Shown here: positions 40,790 to 48,772 of the stretch, in pieces
Numbering within the stretch: position 1 is the stretch's first letter
Layout: every line of letters begins with the position of its first letter
From: Piscinibacter gummiphilus
GTDB taxonomy: Bacteria > Pseudomonadota > Gammaproteobacteria > Burkholderiales > Burkholderiaceae_C
DNA: 64,000 nucleotides
Direction: 5' to 3'
NCBI RefSeq assembly: GCF_032681285.1
Contig: NZ_CP136336.1
Location: 3,087,001 to 3,151,000 of the forward strand
Notes under the pieces: model-generated
The model's database searches: none
The model's input: only the letters and a program-made list of their open reading frames with translations
Told to the model about the DNA's origin: nothing
Made by a program: the position numbers and the translations under genes

Positions 40790-41524
40790 TCACGAGGTGA
40801 CGCCGACCTCGCTGCGCGCCAGCCGGCCCGCCACGATCCGCAACACCTGCGGATTCCACGGCAAGCCCATGTGGCTGCCCTCCACTTCCACGTTCTCGCC
40901 TTCGTCGCAATCGCCGTCGAGCAGGCAGGTTTCCCACGCCACCACGCCGTCGGTGCGCGAGTAGATGGAGGTGGTGGGCACCGGCGGCGTCTCGCGCAGG
41001 CGTGCGGCGAGCTTGTCGTCGACGAGCGGCGCGCTGCCGTTCACGAGGCGATAGAGCCAGCCCACGTTCGTCTCGCTGCCGCGCGACAAGAAGGGCGTGC
41101 CCAGCGTGATCACCTGCCGTACCAACGGTGACTGCAGCTTCGCGATCTCGCGTGCATAGATGCCGCCGAGGCTCCAGCCGATGAGGCTCACCTTGCGGTT
41201 GTGCAGCGTCGCCACGCCACGCACGTGGGTGGCGAGGTTGTGGAGCCACTCGTCGATGTCACCCTTCGGGCCGGTGTTGAAGCCCTGTTCCCAGTCGTAG
41301 ACCGCATAGCCCAGCGCTTCGCAGCAGTTGCGCAGCGGCACCAGCGAGCGTTTGTCGGCGGCAAGGCCGGGGAAGATGATGACCGGGTGACCGTCGCCCT
41401 CGGGCAGGGCTTCGCGGTCCATCAGGTGCATGCCCGCGTATTCGATCACCGCTCGAAACGGCTCCACACCCAGCAATGCCAGTGACGGGGCGACCACCTG
41501 GGGGGCAACCATCATCTTGTTCAT
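40790..41524 (-). CDS. Alpha/beta-hydrolase (poly(3-hydroxyalkanoate)-synthase/lipase-like fold)
   Basis: A 244-residue protein starting at the ATG at 41524 (MNKMMVAPQVVAPS). The oxyanion strand 'PVIIFPGLAADKRSL' (about residues 48-62) and nucleophile elbow 'IGWSLGGIYARE' (Ser near 119) are clear; 'SRTDGVVAWETC' fits the acid region and 'VEGSHMGLPWNPQVLRIVAG' (about 216-235) supplies the catalytic His. No signal peptide. The pattern resembles the esterase/lipase alpha/beta-hydrolases often placed near polymer or lipid metabolism in Burkholderiales. The substrate is unknown. It is divergent from the copper-storage-like gene, with 204 bp between them. Confidence 0.82.
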   Translation of the reverse strand: MNKMMVAPQVVAPSLALLGVEPFRAVIEYAGMHLMDREALPEGDGHPVIIFPGLAADKRSLVPLRNCCEALGYAVYDWEQGFNTGPKGDIDEWLHNLATHVRGVATLHNRKVSLIGWSLGGIYAREIAKLQSPLVRQVITLGTPFLSRGSETNVGWLYRLVNGSAPLVDDKLAARLRETPPVPTTSIYSRTDGVVAWETCLLDGDCDEGENVEVEGSHMGLPWNPQVLRIVAGRLARSEVGVTS

Positions 41525-41686
41525 GTGCTTCTTCCTTTCGAGAGAGTGCGGTCGACGTTGCCGCGAATGGTGAGCGAGACCGCGCCTCTCGCCCATCGGT
41601 GGCCCACACCATTTGCATGTGCGAATTCGCCTACGCAGTCTTCCTGACCGGGCGCCCTTCTTCCACCCGCACTCGTGGGGAATGCA

Positions 41687-41701
41687 CCTTGCCGGCCAAG
41701 G
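41687..41701. promoter_or_regulatory. Palindrome upstream of the cysteine-rich protein gene
   Basis: Perfect inverted repeat CCTTG-CCGGC-CAAGG, 27 bp upstream of the ATG at 41729. The CCTTG...CAAGG arms recall MerR/CueR-type metal-responsive operators, which would fit a copper-binding product, but the arms and spacing are not canonical. A weak GG-N10-GC arrangement (41679-41692) overlaps it. Confidence 0.3.
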
Positions 41702-41728
41702 GTTCCCCCACGTTTGAAGGAGTCCGAC

Positions 41729-42100
41729 ATGGCCACCTCCCACCAGAGCTGCATCGATGCCTGCAATGCCTGCGCAGATGCCTGTGACCGCTGCGCCATC
41801 GCCTGCCTGCAGGAACCGCAGCCCAAGCTGATGGCGCGATGCGTTGCGCTCGACATCGACTGCGCGCAAGCCTGCCGCCTCGCGGCCGGCTACATGGCAC
41901 GCGGCAGCGCACTCGACAGCGCCGCCTGCGCTTTCTGCGCGATGGTCTGCCTCGAATGCGCGAAGGAATGCGACCAGCACGCGATGGACCATTGCCAGGC
42001 CTGCGCCGACGCGTGCCGCGCCTGCGCCCGCGAATGCGCGGCGATGGCACAACGCCCCGCCCGGCCCGAGACGGCGGCCGGCACGCACTCGCACCATTGA
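41729..42100 (+). CDS. Cysteine-rich four-helix-bundle copper-binding protein (Csp-like, DUF326)
   Basis: A 123-residue protein with 19 cysteines, spaced as Cx3C, Cx2C and Cx6C repeats along helices (C8, C12, C15, C19, C22, C26, C38, C45, C49 and ten more), plus a His-containing C-terminus. This is the signature of the Csp copper-storage family, in which Cys residues line the inside of a four-helix bundle and bind many Cu(I) ions. There is no signal peptide, so it resembles cytosolic Csp3. GAAGGAG sits just before the ATG. It may buffer copper in the cytosol; no copper transporter or regulator is adjacent. Confidence 0.88.
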   Translation: MATSHQSCIDACNACADACDRCAIACLQEPQPKLMARCVALDIDCAQACRLAAGYMARGSALDSAACAFCAMVCLECAKECDQHAMDHCQACADACRACARECAAMAQRPARPETAAGTHSHH

Positions 42101-42120
42101 GCTGACCGCCCCCTTCGCTG

Positions 42121-42152
42121 CCGCAAAGTTTGCGGACAGCCGCAAAGTGCGG
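42121..42152. terminator. Tandem hairpins between convergent genes
   Basis: Two consecutive short hairpins that share the same left arm: CCGCAAA-G-TTTGCGG (42121-42135) and CCGCA-AAG-TGCGG (42140-42152). They lie between the convergent Csp-like and CBS genes. No T-tract follows on either strand, so an intrinsic terminator role is only probable; they could also be a small repeat element. Confidence 0.4.
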
Positions 42153-42163
42153 CGGCCCGGGGT

Positions 42164-42592
42164 TCAGCGGTCCGGTTGCGAGGGCGTCGAGATCTCGCGC
42201 AGCGCCTCGTCGGCCTGCGCGGTGTCGTGCGTCGCGAGGTCGCCGAGCGAGACGATGCCCACCAGCTCGCGGCGGGCGTTGAGCACCGGCAGGCGGCGCA
42301 CCTGCATGTCGCTCATCTGATGGGCCGCGGTGGCGGTGCTGTCATCTTCGCTGACCCAGCGCACCCGCTCGCTCATCACGTCGGAGACGCAGGTCTCCGA
42401 CGGGCCCTGACCGGCCGCGACCGCGCGCACGGTGATGTCGCGGTCGGTGATCATGCCCAGCAACTCCTTGCCGCTGCACACCGGCAGCGCGCCGACGTTG
42501 AGCTCGTCCATCAGCTGGGCAGCACGCTGCAACGATTCCTCCGGCGCAATCACCTCGACGTTGCGCGTCATCACCTCTGAAACGGTCTGCAT
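42164..42592 (-). CDS. Two-CBS-domain protein
   Basis: A 142-residue protein made of a tandem CBS pair: 'SEVMTRNVEVIAPEESLQRA' (start of CBS 1), 'LLGMITDRDITVRAVAAG' (end of CBS 1), 'VSDVMSERVRWVSEDDS' (start of CBS 2) and 'LVGIVSLGDLATHD' (end of CBS 2). Such stand-alone pairs bind adenosine nucleotides and act as energy or redox sensors; their partners vary. The ATG at 42592 follows an AGGAGAG ribosome site. It is divergent from the glycosyltransferase operon, with 127 bp between them, and convergent with the Csp-like gene. Confidence 0.92.
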   Translation of the reverse strand: MQTVSEVMTRNVEVIAPEESLQRAAQLMDELNVGALPVCSGKELLGMITDRDITVRAVAAGQGPSETCVSDVMSERVRWVSEDDSTATAAHQMSDMQVRRLPVLNARRELVGIVSLGDLATHDTAQADEALREISTPSQPDR

Positions 42593-42667
42593 GGCACCTC
42601 TCCTTTTGCAACGGCCTTGAACACGGAAGGCCACGGCAAGAAGCCGGCAACCCGCATTCCGGCGCCA

Positions 42668-42683
42668 CGGAACGCCTCTTGCC
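42668..42683 (+). promoter_or_regulatory. Sigma-54 promoter upstream of the GT4-HAD-GT9-GT9 operon
   Basis: CGGAACGcctcTTGCC: GG at 42669-42670, ten bases, GC at 42681-42682, with one mismatch in the GGCACG half (C to A) and an intact TTGC. Predicted start near 42694, 26 nt before the ATG at 42720. Confidence 0.6.
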
Positions 42684-42719
42684 GAGGGGACTTCAACCTT
42701 GCAGTACACGGAGACCGCC

Positions 42720-44024
42720 ATGAACGAGAACCTGCGCATCGCGTTGATCAGTGAACACGCCTCGCCGCTCGCCATGCTCGGCGGTGTGGACGCGGGCGGC
42801 CAGAACATCTACGTGGCCCACCTGGCCGATTGCCTGGCACGCGCCGGTCATCACGTGGACGTGCTGACCCGCCGCGACGACCCCGAGCTGCCCGCCTCCG
42901 TCGACCTGCGCCCCGGCGTGCGGGTGGTGCACATCGACGCCGGGCCCGCGACCTTCGTGCCCAAGGAGCAGCTGCTCGCGCACATGCCCGAGTTCGCCCG
43001 CGCGAGCGAACGGCTGCTGCGCCACAGCGTGCCCTACGACGTGGTGCATGCCAATTTCTTCATGTCGGGCCTGGTGGCACGGCACCTCAAGCACACACTC
43101 GGCACGCCGTATGTGATGACCTTCCATGCCCTCGGCCTCGTGCGCCGCGAGCACCAGCAGGAAGCCGATGCCTTCCCCCTCGAGCGGGTCGACATCGAGC
43201 GTGCCCTCGTGCGCGATGCCGATGCGGTGATCGCCGAATGCCCGCAAGACAGCGCCGACCTCGTGCGCCTCTACGACGCCGACCCCGAACGGCTGACGAT
43301 GGTGCCCTGCGGCTTCGACCCGCTCGAGTTCAAGCCCACCAACAAGGCCGTGGCACGCGCTGCGCTCGGCCTGCACCCCGACGATTTCATCGTGCTGCAA
43401 CTCGGCCGCCTGGTGCCGCGCAAGGGCATCGACAACGTCATCCGCTCGCTCGCGCACCTGCCGCGCCACGTGCCCGGCCGGGTGCTCGTGGTGGGCGGCG
43501 AATCGCGCGAGCCCGACGAGCGCCTCACCCCTGAGATCGCCCGCCTGCGCGGCGTGGCCGTCGAGTACGGCGTGGCCGAGCGTGTGAGCTTCGCCGGCCA
43601 TCGCCGCCGCGAGGAGCTGCGCCTCTACTACGCCGCGGCCGACGTGTTCGTGACCACGCCGTGGTACGAGCCCTTCGGCATCACGCCTCTCGAAGCGATG
43701 GCCTGCGGCACGCCGGTGGTGGGCAGCGAGGTCGGCGGCATCCAGTATTCGGTGAGCGACGGCGTCACTGGCTTCCTCGTGCCGCCCAACGACCCGGCGG
43801 CGCTGGCCACGAAGCTCACCGAGCTGTACGAGAACCCCGCACTCGCGCGTGCGATGGGCCGCGCGGGCATCCGCCGCGCGCGCTCAATGTTCACCTGGCA
43901 GCAGGTGGCGCAGCAGCTCATCGAGGTGTACGAGAGCGTGCGGCAGCCGGTGTCGATCGACCTGCCCGAGACGGCCTGGCGGCAGCTGCCGCTGCTGCAG
44001 TCCGAGCGGGCCATCGCCCCATGA
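42720..44024 (+). CDS. Family 4 glycosyltransferase
   Basis: A 434-residue GT-B enzyme. I use the ATG at 42720 (MNENLRIALISEHASP), preceded by GGAG at seven bases; a TTG at 42699 is a poorer start. 'LGGVDAGGQNIYVAHLA' (about residues 20-36) resembles the sucrose-synthase-like N-terminus, and 'QLGRLVPRKGIDNVI' and 'PWYEPFGITPLEAMACGTPV' carry the donor-binding Lys and the E-x7-E motif. It transfers a nucleotide-activated sugar to an unknown acceptor. The stop overlaps the next ATG (ATGA), beginning a four-gene chain in which every junction is a 4-bp overlap. Confidence 0.93.
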   Translation: MNENLRIALISEHASPLAMLGGVDAGGQNIYVAHLADCLARAGHHVDVLTRRDDPELPASVDLRPGVRVVHIDAGPATFVPKEQLLAHMPEFARASERLLRHSVPYDVVHANFFMSGLVARHLKHTLGTPYVMTFHALGLVRREHQQEADAFPLERVDIERALVRDADAVIAECPQDSADLVRLYDADPERLTMVPCGFDPLEFKPTNKAVARAALGLHPDDFIVLQLGRLVPRKGIDNVIRSLAHLPRHVPGRVLVVGGESREPDERLTPEIARLRGVAVEYGVAERVSFAGHRRREELRLYYAAADVFVTTPWYEPFGITPLEAMACGTPVVGSEVGGIQYSVSDGVTGFLVPPNDPAALATKLTELYENPALARAMGRAGIRRARSMFTWQQVAQQLIEVYESVRQPVSIDLPETAWRQLPLLQSERAIAP

Positions 44025-44662
44025 CACCCACCATGACATCTGCCTTCGATGACCTGCGGCCGGAGCCACCGCGCTCGCCCGCCGTCTTCCTCGACAAGGA
44101 CGGCACGCTCGTCGAGAACGTGCCCTACAACGTCGACCCCGCCAAGCTGCGCTTCACGCCCCACGCCTTCGACGGCCTGCGCGCGCTGCAGGCAGCCGGC
44201 TTCAAGCTGGTGGTCGTGACCAACCAGCCCGGCATCGCCTTCCACTTCTTCGACCGCGCGTCGCTCACGCGCCTGCAGCGCGCGATGGAAGCGCGGCTCG
44301 CCGCCGAGGGCATCGAGCTCGCCGGCTTCTACGCCTGCCCGCACGCACCGGCCGCGCCGCGCATGGCCGGCTGCCTGTGCCGCAAGCCCGCGCCGGGCCT
44401 GCTGCACCAGGCGGCGCAAGCGCTGCACCTCGACCTCGCGCGCTCGTGGATGGTGGGCGACATCCTCGACGACATCGAAGCGGGCCAGCGCGCGGGCTGC
44501 CGCAGCGTGCTGCTCGACGTGGGCAACGAAACCGTCTGGCGCATGTCGCCGCTGCGCACGCCGCATGCGCGCTGCCAGGACCTGCTGCAAGCCGCCGACC
44601 ACATCCTTGCCGCCAGCTGCGCGGCCCCCTCCGCCTCTGCCCTCGCCCAGGAAACCGAATGA
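44021..44662 (+). CDS. HAD-IIIA phosphatase (heptose-bisphosphate phosphatase, GmhB-like)
   Basis: A 213-residue HAD-family phosphatase. The catalytic motif 1 is 'VFLDKDGTLVENVPYN' (nucleophile Asp near residue 25), motif 2 'VVVTNQPGIA', the zinc-loop-like 'CPHAPAAPRMAGCLCRKPAPG' region contains the Cys/His set typical of GmhB/HisB-N proteins, and motif 4 is 'MVGDILDDIEAG'. GmhB removes the 7-phosphate from heptose-1,7-bisphosphate on the way to ADP-heptose. Its place among heptosyltransferase-like GT9 genes supports a heptose role. No gmhA or hldE is in this window. An alternative ATG is at 44033. Confidence 0.88.
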   Translation: MTPTMTSAFDDLRPEPPRSPAVFLDKDGTLVENVPYNVDPAKLRFTPHAFDGLRALQAAGFKLVVVTNQPGIAFHFFDRASLTRLQRAMEARLAAEGIELAGFYACPHAPAAPRMAGCLCRKPAPGLLHQAAQALHLDLARSWMVGDILDDIEAGQRAGCRSVLLDVGNETVWRMSPLRTPHARCQDLLQAADHILAASCAAPSASALAQETE

Positions 44663-45822
44663 ACTCCGCTTCTGCCGTCCATCCGAACACCCGCTGGAAC
44701 GCCTGGCACGCCGCACGCAACATCCTCGTCGTGCGCCTCGACAACCTGGGCGACGTGCTGATGACCACGCCCGCCATCCAGGCCATCCGCCAGAGCTCGC
44801 CGCAGGCGCGCATCACGCTGCTCGGCTCGCGCTCCGGCGCCGCCCTCGCGCGCCACGTGCCCGCCATCGACGACGTGATCACCTATGACGCGCCGTGGGT
44901 CAAGGGCGCCTCGCACGGCGACCTGACCGACCGCCGCCTGCTCACCACGTTGCGCCGCGGCCATTTCGACGCCGCGATCATCTTCACCGTGTGCACGCAG
45001 AGCGCATTGCCGGCCGCGATGATGTGCCGCCTTGCGGGCATTCCGCTGCGCCTCGCGCACTGCCGCGAGAACCCCTACGACCTCGTGACCGACTGGGTAC
45101 CCGACCGCGACGAGTGCCGGGAAGGCATGCGCCACGAGGTGGCCCGTCAGCTCGACCTCGTGCGTGCGGTCGGCTTCCACACCGCCAACGAGCGCCTCGT
45201 CTTTCGCTATGCCGCCACCGACGTGCTCAACATGCGGCGCAAGTTCACCGCCGCGGGCGGCGACTTGAACCGCCCGTACATCGTGGTGCACCCGGGCGCC
45301 ACCGCCGTCTCGCGCCGCTACCCGGCCGAACGCTTCGGCATCGCCGCCGACGGCATCAGCCGCGACACCGGCTGCCAGGTGGTCTACAGCGGCGGGCACG
45401 ACGAGCAGGCCCTGGTGGCCAGCGCCCGCGCCGCGATGTCGGCGCCTTCGATCTCGCTCGCGGGCCAGCTCACGCTCGGCGAGCTGGCCGCGCTGATCGC
45501 GGGTGCGCAAGTCACGGTGTGCAACAACAGCGGGCCGGCACACATCGCCGCCGCGCTCGAAACACCGGTGGTCGTGCTCTATGCGCTGACCAACCCGCAG
45601 CACACGCCATGGCGCGCCAGGGCCCACGTGCTCAACCACGACGTGCCCTGCCGCGACTGCCTGAAGAGCACCTGCCCGCAGGGGCACCACGACTGTCTGC
45701 TCAAGGTGCAGCCCGACGAGGTGATGGAAGCCGCGCTCGACCTGATCGAGGCGCCACCTCCGGTGTGGGCACCACCGCTGCCCCTGCGGGCCGCCACGCC
45801 GGCCCTTGCCGCCCTCGGATGA
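44659..45822 (+). CDS. Family 9 glycosyltransferase (heptosyltransferase-like), first copy
   Basis: A 387-residue GT9 protein. 'NILVVRLDNLGDVLMTTPA' (about residues 20-38) is the canonical GT9 N-terminal strand with the catalytic Asp, and 'VCNNSGPAHIAAALETPVV' (about 286-304) is the donor-site signature. A Cys-containing segment 'PCRDCLKSTCPQGHHDCL' near residue 333 is found in several GT9 subgroups. It probably adds heptose or a related sugar to an LPS core-like or exported glycan. Start and stop overlap with neighbours (ATGA), so it is cotranslated with the phosphatase and the second GT9. Confidence 0.93.
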   Translation: MNSASAVHPNTRWNAWHAARNILVVRLDNLGDVLMTTPAIQAIRQSSPQARITLLGSRSGAALARHVPAIDDVITYDAPWVKGASHGDLTDRRLLTTLRRGHFDAAIIFTVCTQSALPAAMMCRLAGIPLRLAHCRENPYDLVTDWVPDRDECREGMRHEVARQLDLVRAVGFHTANERLVFRYAATDVLNMRRKFTAAGGDLNRPYIVVHPGATAVSRRYPAERFGIAADGISRDTGCQVVYSGGHDEQALVASARAAMSAPSISLAGQLTLGELAALIAGAQVTVCNNSGPAHIAAALETPVVVLYALTNPQHTPWRARAHVLNHDVPCRDCLKSTCPQGHHDCLLKVQPDEVMEAALDLIEAPPPVWAPPLPLRAATPALAALG

Positions 45823-46889
45823 TCGACCTCGGCGGCGCGGCGCCGCGCATCGGCGTCTTCCGCGCGCTGGTGCTCGGCGACATGCTGTGCGCCACGCCGG
45901 CGCTGCGCACGCTGCGGGCCGCGTGGCCGCAGGCGGAGATCACGCTCATCGGCCTGCCGTGGGCCGAGGCCCTGGTCGACCGCCTGCCCTCGCTCGACCG
46001 GTTCATCGCCTTCCCCGGCCATGCCGGCCTGCCTGAGCGCGCCGCCGACGAGGCGGCCTGGCCTGCCTTCGTCGACGAGCTGCGCTCGCACCGTTTCGAC
46101 CTGCTGCTGCAGATGCACGGCAGCGGCGGCATCACCAACCCGCTCGTGGCCGGCTGGGGCGCGCGTCACTGCGCGGGCTTCGCCGAGCCCGGTGCATGGC
46201 GACCCGAGCCCCAGCTCTTTGCACCGTGGCCGGTGCGCGGCCACGAGATTGAGCGGCTGCTCGCGCTCACCGATCGGCTCGGGCTGGCGCGCCAGGGGCT
46301 GTACCTGGACTTCCCGCTGCGCGACGACGAGCGCGGCGCGGTCGCCGCACGCTGGCCGGGCCCGAACGTGTGCCTGCACCCGGGCGCGCAACTCGCCTCG
46401 CGGCGCTGGCGGCCCGAGCGCTTCGCGGCCATCGGCGACCTGCTCGCCTCGCGTGGCTACGAGGTGCTCATCACCGGCACCGCCGGCGAAGCGGCGATCG
46501 CGAACGAGGTCGCCGCCGCCATGCACGCCCCTTCGCAAGTGCTCGCCGGGCAGACGACGCTGTGGACGCTGGGCGCGCTGATCGAGCGCTCGGCACTGCT
46601 CGTGTGCAACGACACCGGCGTGTCGCACATCGCTGCCGCTTTGCACACACCCAGCGTGGTGGTGAGCCTGGGCGCCGAGGTGTCGCGCTGGGCGCCGCTC
46701 GACCGGCAGCGCCACCGCGTGCTGTGGGAGCCCGTGGCCTGCCGGCCTTGCGCGCATGCGGTGTGCCCGGTGGGACACGGCTGCTCGACCGGGCTCGAAC
46801 TGCGGCGTGTGGCCGACGCCGTGCTGCAGGTGCTCGACACCGCGCCGGCGCGAGTGCGCCAGCCCGAGACGGCTCAGGCCGCGTACTGA
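45819..46889 (+). CDS. Family 9 glycosyltransferase, second copy
   Basis: A 356-residue GT9 paralogue. The N-terminal 'IGVFRALVLGDMLCATPALR' (about residues 11-30) is the GT9 pattern with 'ALVLGD' in place of the usual 'RxDNIGD'; 'LVCNDTGVSHIAAALHTPSV' (about 261-280) is the donor signature, and 'CRPCAHAVCPVGHGCSTG' repeats the Cys motif of its neighbour. The two GT9 copies differ enough to act at different positions of a glycan. It ends the coupled operon and overlaps the convergent MscS gene by 16 bp at the 3' ends. Confidence 0.92.
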   Translation: MIDLGGAAPRIGVFRALVLGDMLCATPALRTLRAAWPQAEITLIGLPWAEALVDRLPSLDRFIAFPGHAGLPERAADEAAWPAFVDELRSHRFDLLLQMHGSGGITNPLVAGWGARHCAGFAEPGAWRPEPQLFAPWPVRGHEIERLLALTDRLGLARQGLYLDFPLRDDERGAVAARWPGPNVCLHPGAQLASRRWRPERFAAIGDLLASRGYEVLITGTAGEAAIANEVAAAMHAPSQVLAGQTTLWTLGALIERSALLVCNDTGVSHIAAALHTPSVVVSLGAEVSRWAPLDRQRHRVLWEPVACRPCAHAVCPVGHGCSTGLELRRVADAVLQVLDTAPARVRQPETAQAAY

Positions 46890-47695
46890 ATTCCGGCCGC
46901 GCGCACGCGCTCGTCGATCAGCCGGTTGAGCTCGCTCGTGAGATGGCGCCGCACCGGCCCGCGTGCGGCGTGCCACACGCACAGCTCGAAGTGCAGCGAG
47001 CCCGCCGCCAGCGTGGGGCGCAGTACCTCGGGCCCCGGGTCCTTCAGCACCTCGGGGTGGCTGCGGGCAGCCTCCATCATGATGTTCTCGACCTGTACCG
47101 GGTCGCTGCCGAAGGCCACGTGCACCGCCACCCGCAGTCGGATGGGCGCCTCGGCGTAGACGAGGTTGGTGACCTGGTCGGTGATGAACTTCTGGTTGGG
47201 CACGAGGATGGCGATGTTGTCGTGCGTGACGATGGTGGTGCGGCGTGCGCCGATGTCACGCACCGTGCCTTCGATGGTGGCCATCTCCACCCGGTCGCCC
47301 ACCTTGATGGGCCGCTCGACCATGATGATCACGCCGCTCACGAAGTTGCTGAAGACGTTCTGCAGGCCGAAGCCCACTCCGACGCCCAGCGCGCCGGCCA
47401 CCACGCTCAGCGCGGTGAGGTTCACGCCCGCGTTTTGCAGGATGAGCATGAAGCCGACGATGAGCACCAGGTAGCGGAGCATCGAGCCCAGCGCCTGGCG
47501 CGTGCCTTCGTCGAGGTGCGTGCGGGTGAGCGCACGCCGGATCAGCCAGGAGCGCAAGGCCCCGGCCACCCAGAAAAGGGCAATCAGGAAGACCGTGACC
47601 TTCGCGAGCGAGGAGACGGTGAAGGTGGCGCTGCCGAGGGTGAAAAGCTGGAAGTCGTAGTCGCGCCAGGCGGAGAGCCACTCGGGAAACTGCAT
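46874..47695 (-). CDS. Small-conductance mechanosensitive channel (MscS family)
   Basis: A 273-residue inner-membrane channel with three TM helices (about 25-45, 62-85, 92-118), the pore-lining third helix being the Gly/Ala-rich 'VAGALGVGVGFGLQNVFSNF' (about 98-117). The beta domain begins 'MVERPIKVGDRVEM', and 'TTIVTHDNIAILVPNQKFI' fits the family. The C-terminal alpha/beta domain is complete and the length is near E. coli MscS. It opens under membrane tension to release solutes during osmotic downshock. The nearby Rho_N gene follows on the same strand, with 19 bp between them. Confidence 0.93.
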   Translation of the reverse strand: MQFPEWLSAWRDYDFQLFTLGSATFTVSSLAKVTVFLIALFWVAGALRSWLIRRALTRTHLDEGTRQALGSMLRYLVLIVGFMLILQNAGVNLTALSVVAGALGVGVGFGLQNVFSNFVSGVIIMVERPIKVGDRVEMATIEGTVRDIGARRTTIVTHDNIAILVPNQKFITDQVTNLVYAEAPIRLRVAVHVAFGSDPVQVENIMMEAARSHPEVLKDPGPEVLRPTLAAGSLHFELCVWHAARGPVRRHLTSELNRLIDERVRAAGIQYAA

Positions 47696-47714
47696 CTCGC
47701 GGTGGGACGTCGGG

Positions 47715-48041
47715 TCAGCGGCCCACGGCCTTTTCGAGCTGGGCCTTGGTCATGCTCGATCGACCCTTGATCCCACGGCTCTTGGCCTCGTTGTAGAGCT
47801 GGTCGTAGGTGCGCCCGCCCGCACCGCTGTGCGAACGTTTGCCCCCGCGGTGGCCCGACGACACGTCGTCGATCGAGCTGCGGCTCACCTCGCGCGCCTC
47901 GCCGTGGCGGGCGCGCTCCTTGTTGACGGTGCGTGCCGCAATCTCCTCGGCGAGCTTCTCGCCCTTGCCGCTCGACTTCAGGCCGTCCTTGATGTGCTGG
48001 TCCTGGCGCTCGCGCTTGTCACTCCAACGGTTCTCAGGCAT
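47715..48041 (-). CDS. Small basic protein with Rho N-terminal (SAP-like) domain
   Basis: A 108-residue hydrophilic protein. The C-terminal 35 residues ('TYDQLYNEAKSRGIKGRSSM' then 'TKAQLEKAVGR') match the Rho_N/SAP helix-extended-helix fold, which binds nucleic acid. The N-terminal part is charged and predicted disordered ('ENRWSDKRERQDQHIKDG'). Similar proteins are annotated as plasmid stabilisation or Rho-factor-like proteins and are common in stress-related clusters of Burkholderiales. No rho function is implied. It precedes mscS on the same strand. Confidence 0.78.
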   Translation of the reverse strand: MPENRWSDKRERQDQHIKDGLKSSGKGEKLAEEIAARTVNKERARHGEAREVSRSSIDDVSSGHRGGKRSHSGAGGRTYDQLYNEAKSRGIKGRSSMTKAQLEKAVGR

Positions 48042-48066
48042 GGCTTGCTCCTTGCGGTTGTGTCGA

Positions 48067-48669
48067 TCACATCTGCTTGGGGATGGTCTTGCTGCCTTCG
48101 GCGTTGCCGCCGAGGCCGCCGGGCTTCACGGGCGAGGCGATCACGCCGCAGGCGATGCGCTTGCCGCTGTTGCCCGAAGGCTGGGTCATGTAGTCGTCGG
48201 GATCGGCGTGCACGACGAGCGCCTTGCCCATCAGGTCAGCCGCCCCTGCACCGAGCAGCGTGCCTTTCACCTCGAAGCTTGTGGCCGCCACGCCGGCGGC
48301 ATCGGCCTTCAGCGACGGCAGGTCGCCGGCATGGTGATCGGCGTGCGGGGCGCCGTGCGGCTTGCCCTGCGGGTTGAGGTGCTCACCGGCGCTGCTTGCA
48401 TCGGGCGCCGAGCAGTCGCCCTTCTCGTGAACGTGGAAGCCGTGCTCGCTGTTGGGCGTGAGCCCCGAGACGCGGGCCCGCACCACCACACGGTCGCCTT
48501 CCTGCGCCATGCGCACGAGCCCATTCGCCTTCTGGCCCGCGGTTGGGTTCAACATGACAACGGCGCTGGGCGGCTGGGGTGTGCTCGCGCACCCCGCGAG
48601 CGCCGCGACCGCGACAGGTGCCGCCAGGAGAAAACTCGTGCGGATCGAAAAAACTGACAGCGACAACAT
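48067..48669 (-). CDS. sodC: Copper/zinc superoxide dismutase, lipoprotein
   Basis: A 200-residue protein starting at the ATG at 48669. It has a lipoprotein signal peptide with lipobox LAGC (Cys27), so it is likely anchored in the periplasm or outer membrane. The SodC domain has 'HGFHVHEKGDCSAPD' (copper ligands and the first disulfide Cys), 'NPQGKPHGAPHADHHAGDLP' (bridging and zinc His region), 'LVVHADPDDYMTQPSGNSG' and 'RIACGVI' (second Cys and catalytic Arg region). It converts periplasmic superoxide to peroxide and oxygen. An inverted repeat (48713-48729) lies in the 103-bp gap upstream. Confidence 0.93.
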   Translation of the reverse strand: MLSLSVFSIRTSFLLAAPVAVAALAGCASTPQPPSAVVMLNPTAGQKANGLVRMAQEGDRVVVRARVSGLTPNSEHGFHVHEKGDCSAPDASSAGEHLNPQGKPHGAPHADHHAGDLPSLKADAAGVAATSFEVKGTLLGAGAADLMGKALVVHADPDDYMTQPSGNSGKRIACGVIASPVKPGGLGGNAEGSKTIPKQM

Positions 48670-48712
48670 GGCGACCTTCGCATCTCGGTGAGGGATGCGA
48701 CGATGGTCGCGC

Positions 48713-48729
48713 GCAGGCAGCTCGCCTGC
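48713..48729. promoter_or_regulatory. Inverted repeat upstream of sodC
   Basis: Perfect repeat GCAGGC-AGCTC-GCCTGC, 44-60 bp before the sodC ATG on the minus strand. It could be an operator. Read on the minus strand it also gives GG-N10-GC spacing, but the bases around it match sigma-54 poorly, so I do not call a promoter. Confidence 0.3.
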
Positions 48730-48772
48730 TGTAGGACGACGCCGGAACGCGGCGTCGGCATGCGTGTGAAGT

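Noticed and set aside
41601..41616. TGGCCCACACCATTTGC, resembling a sigma-54 promoter upstream of the Csp-like gene
   Set aside because: GG and GC are twelve bases apart.
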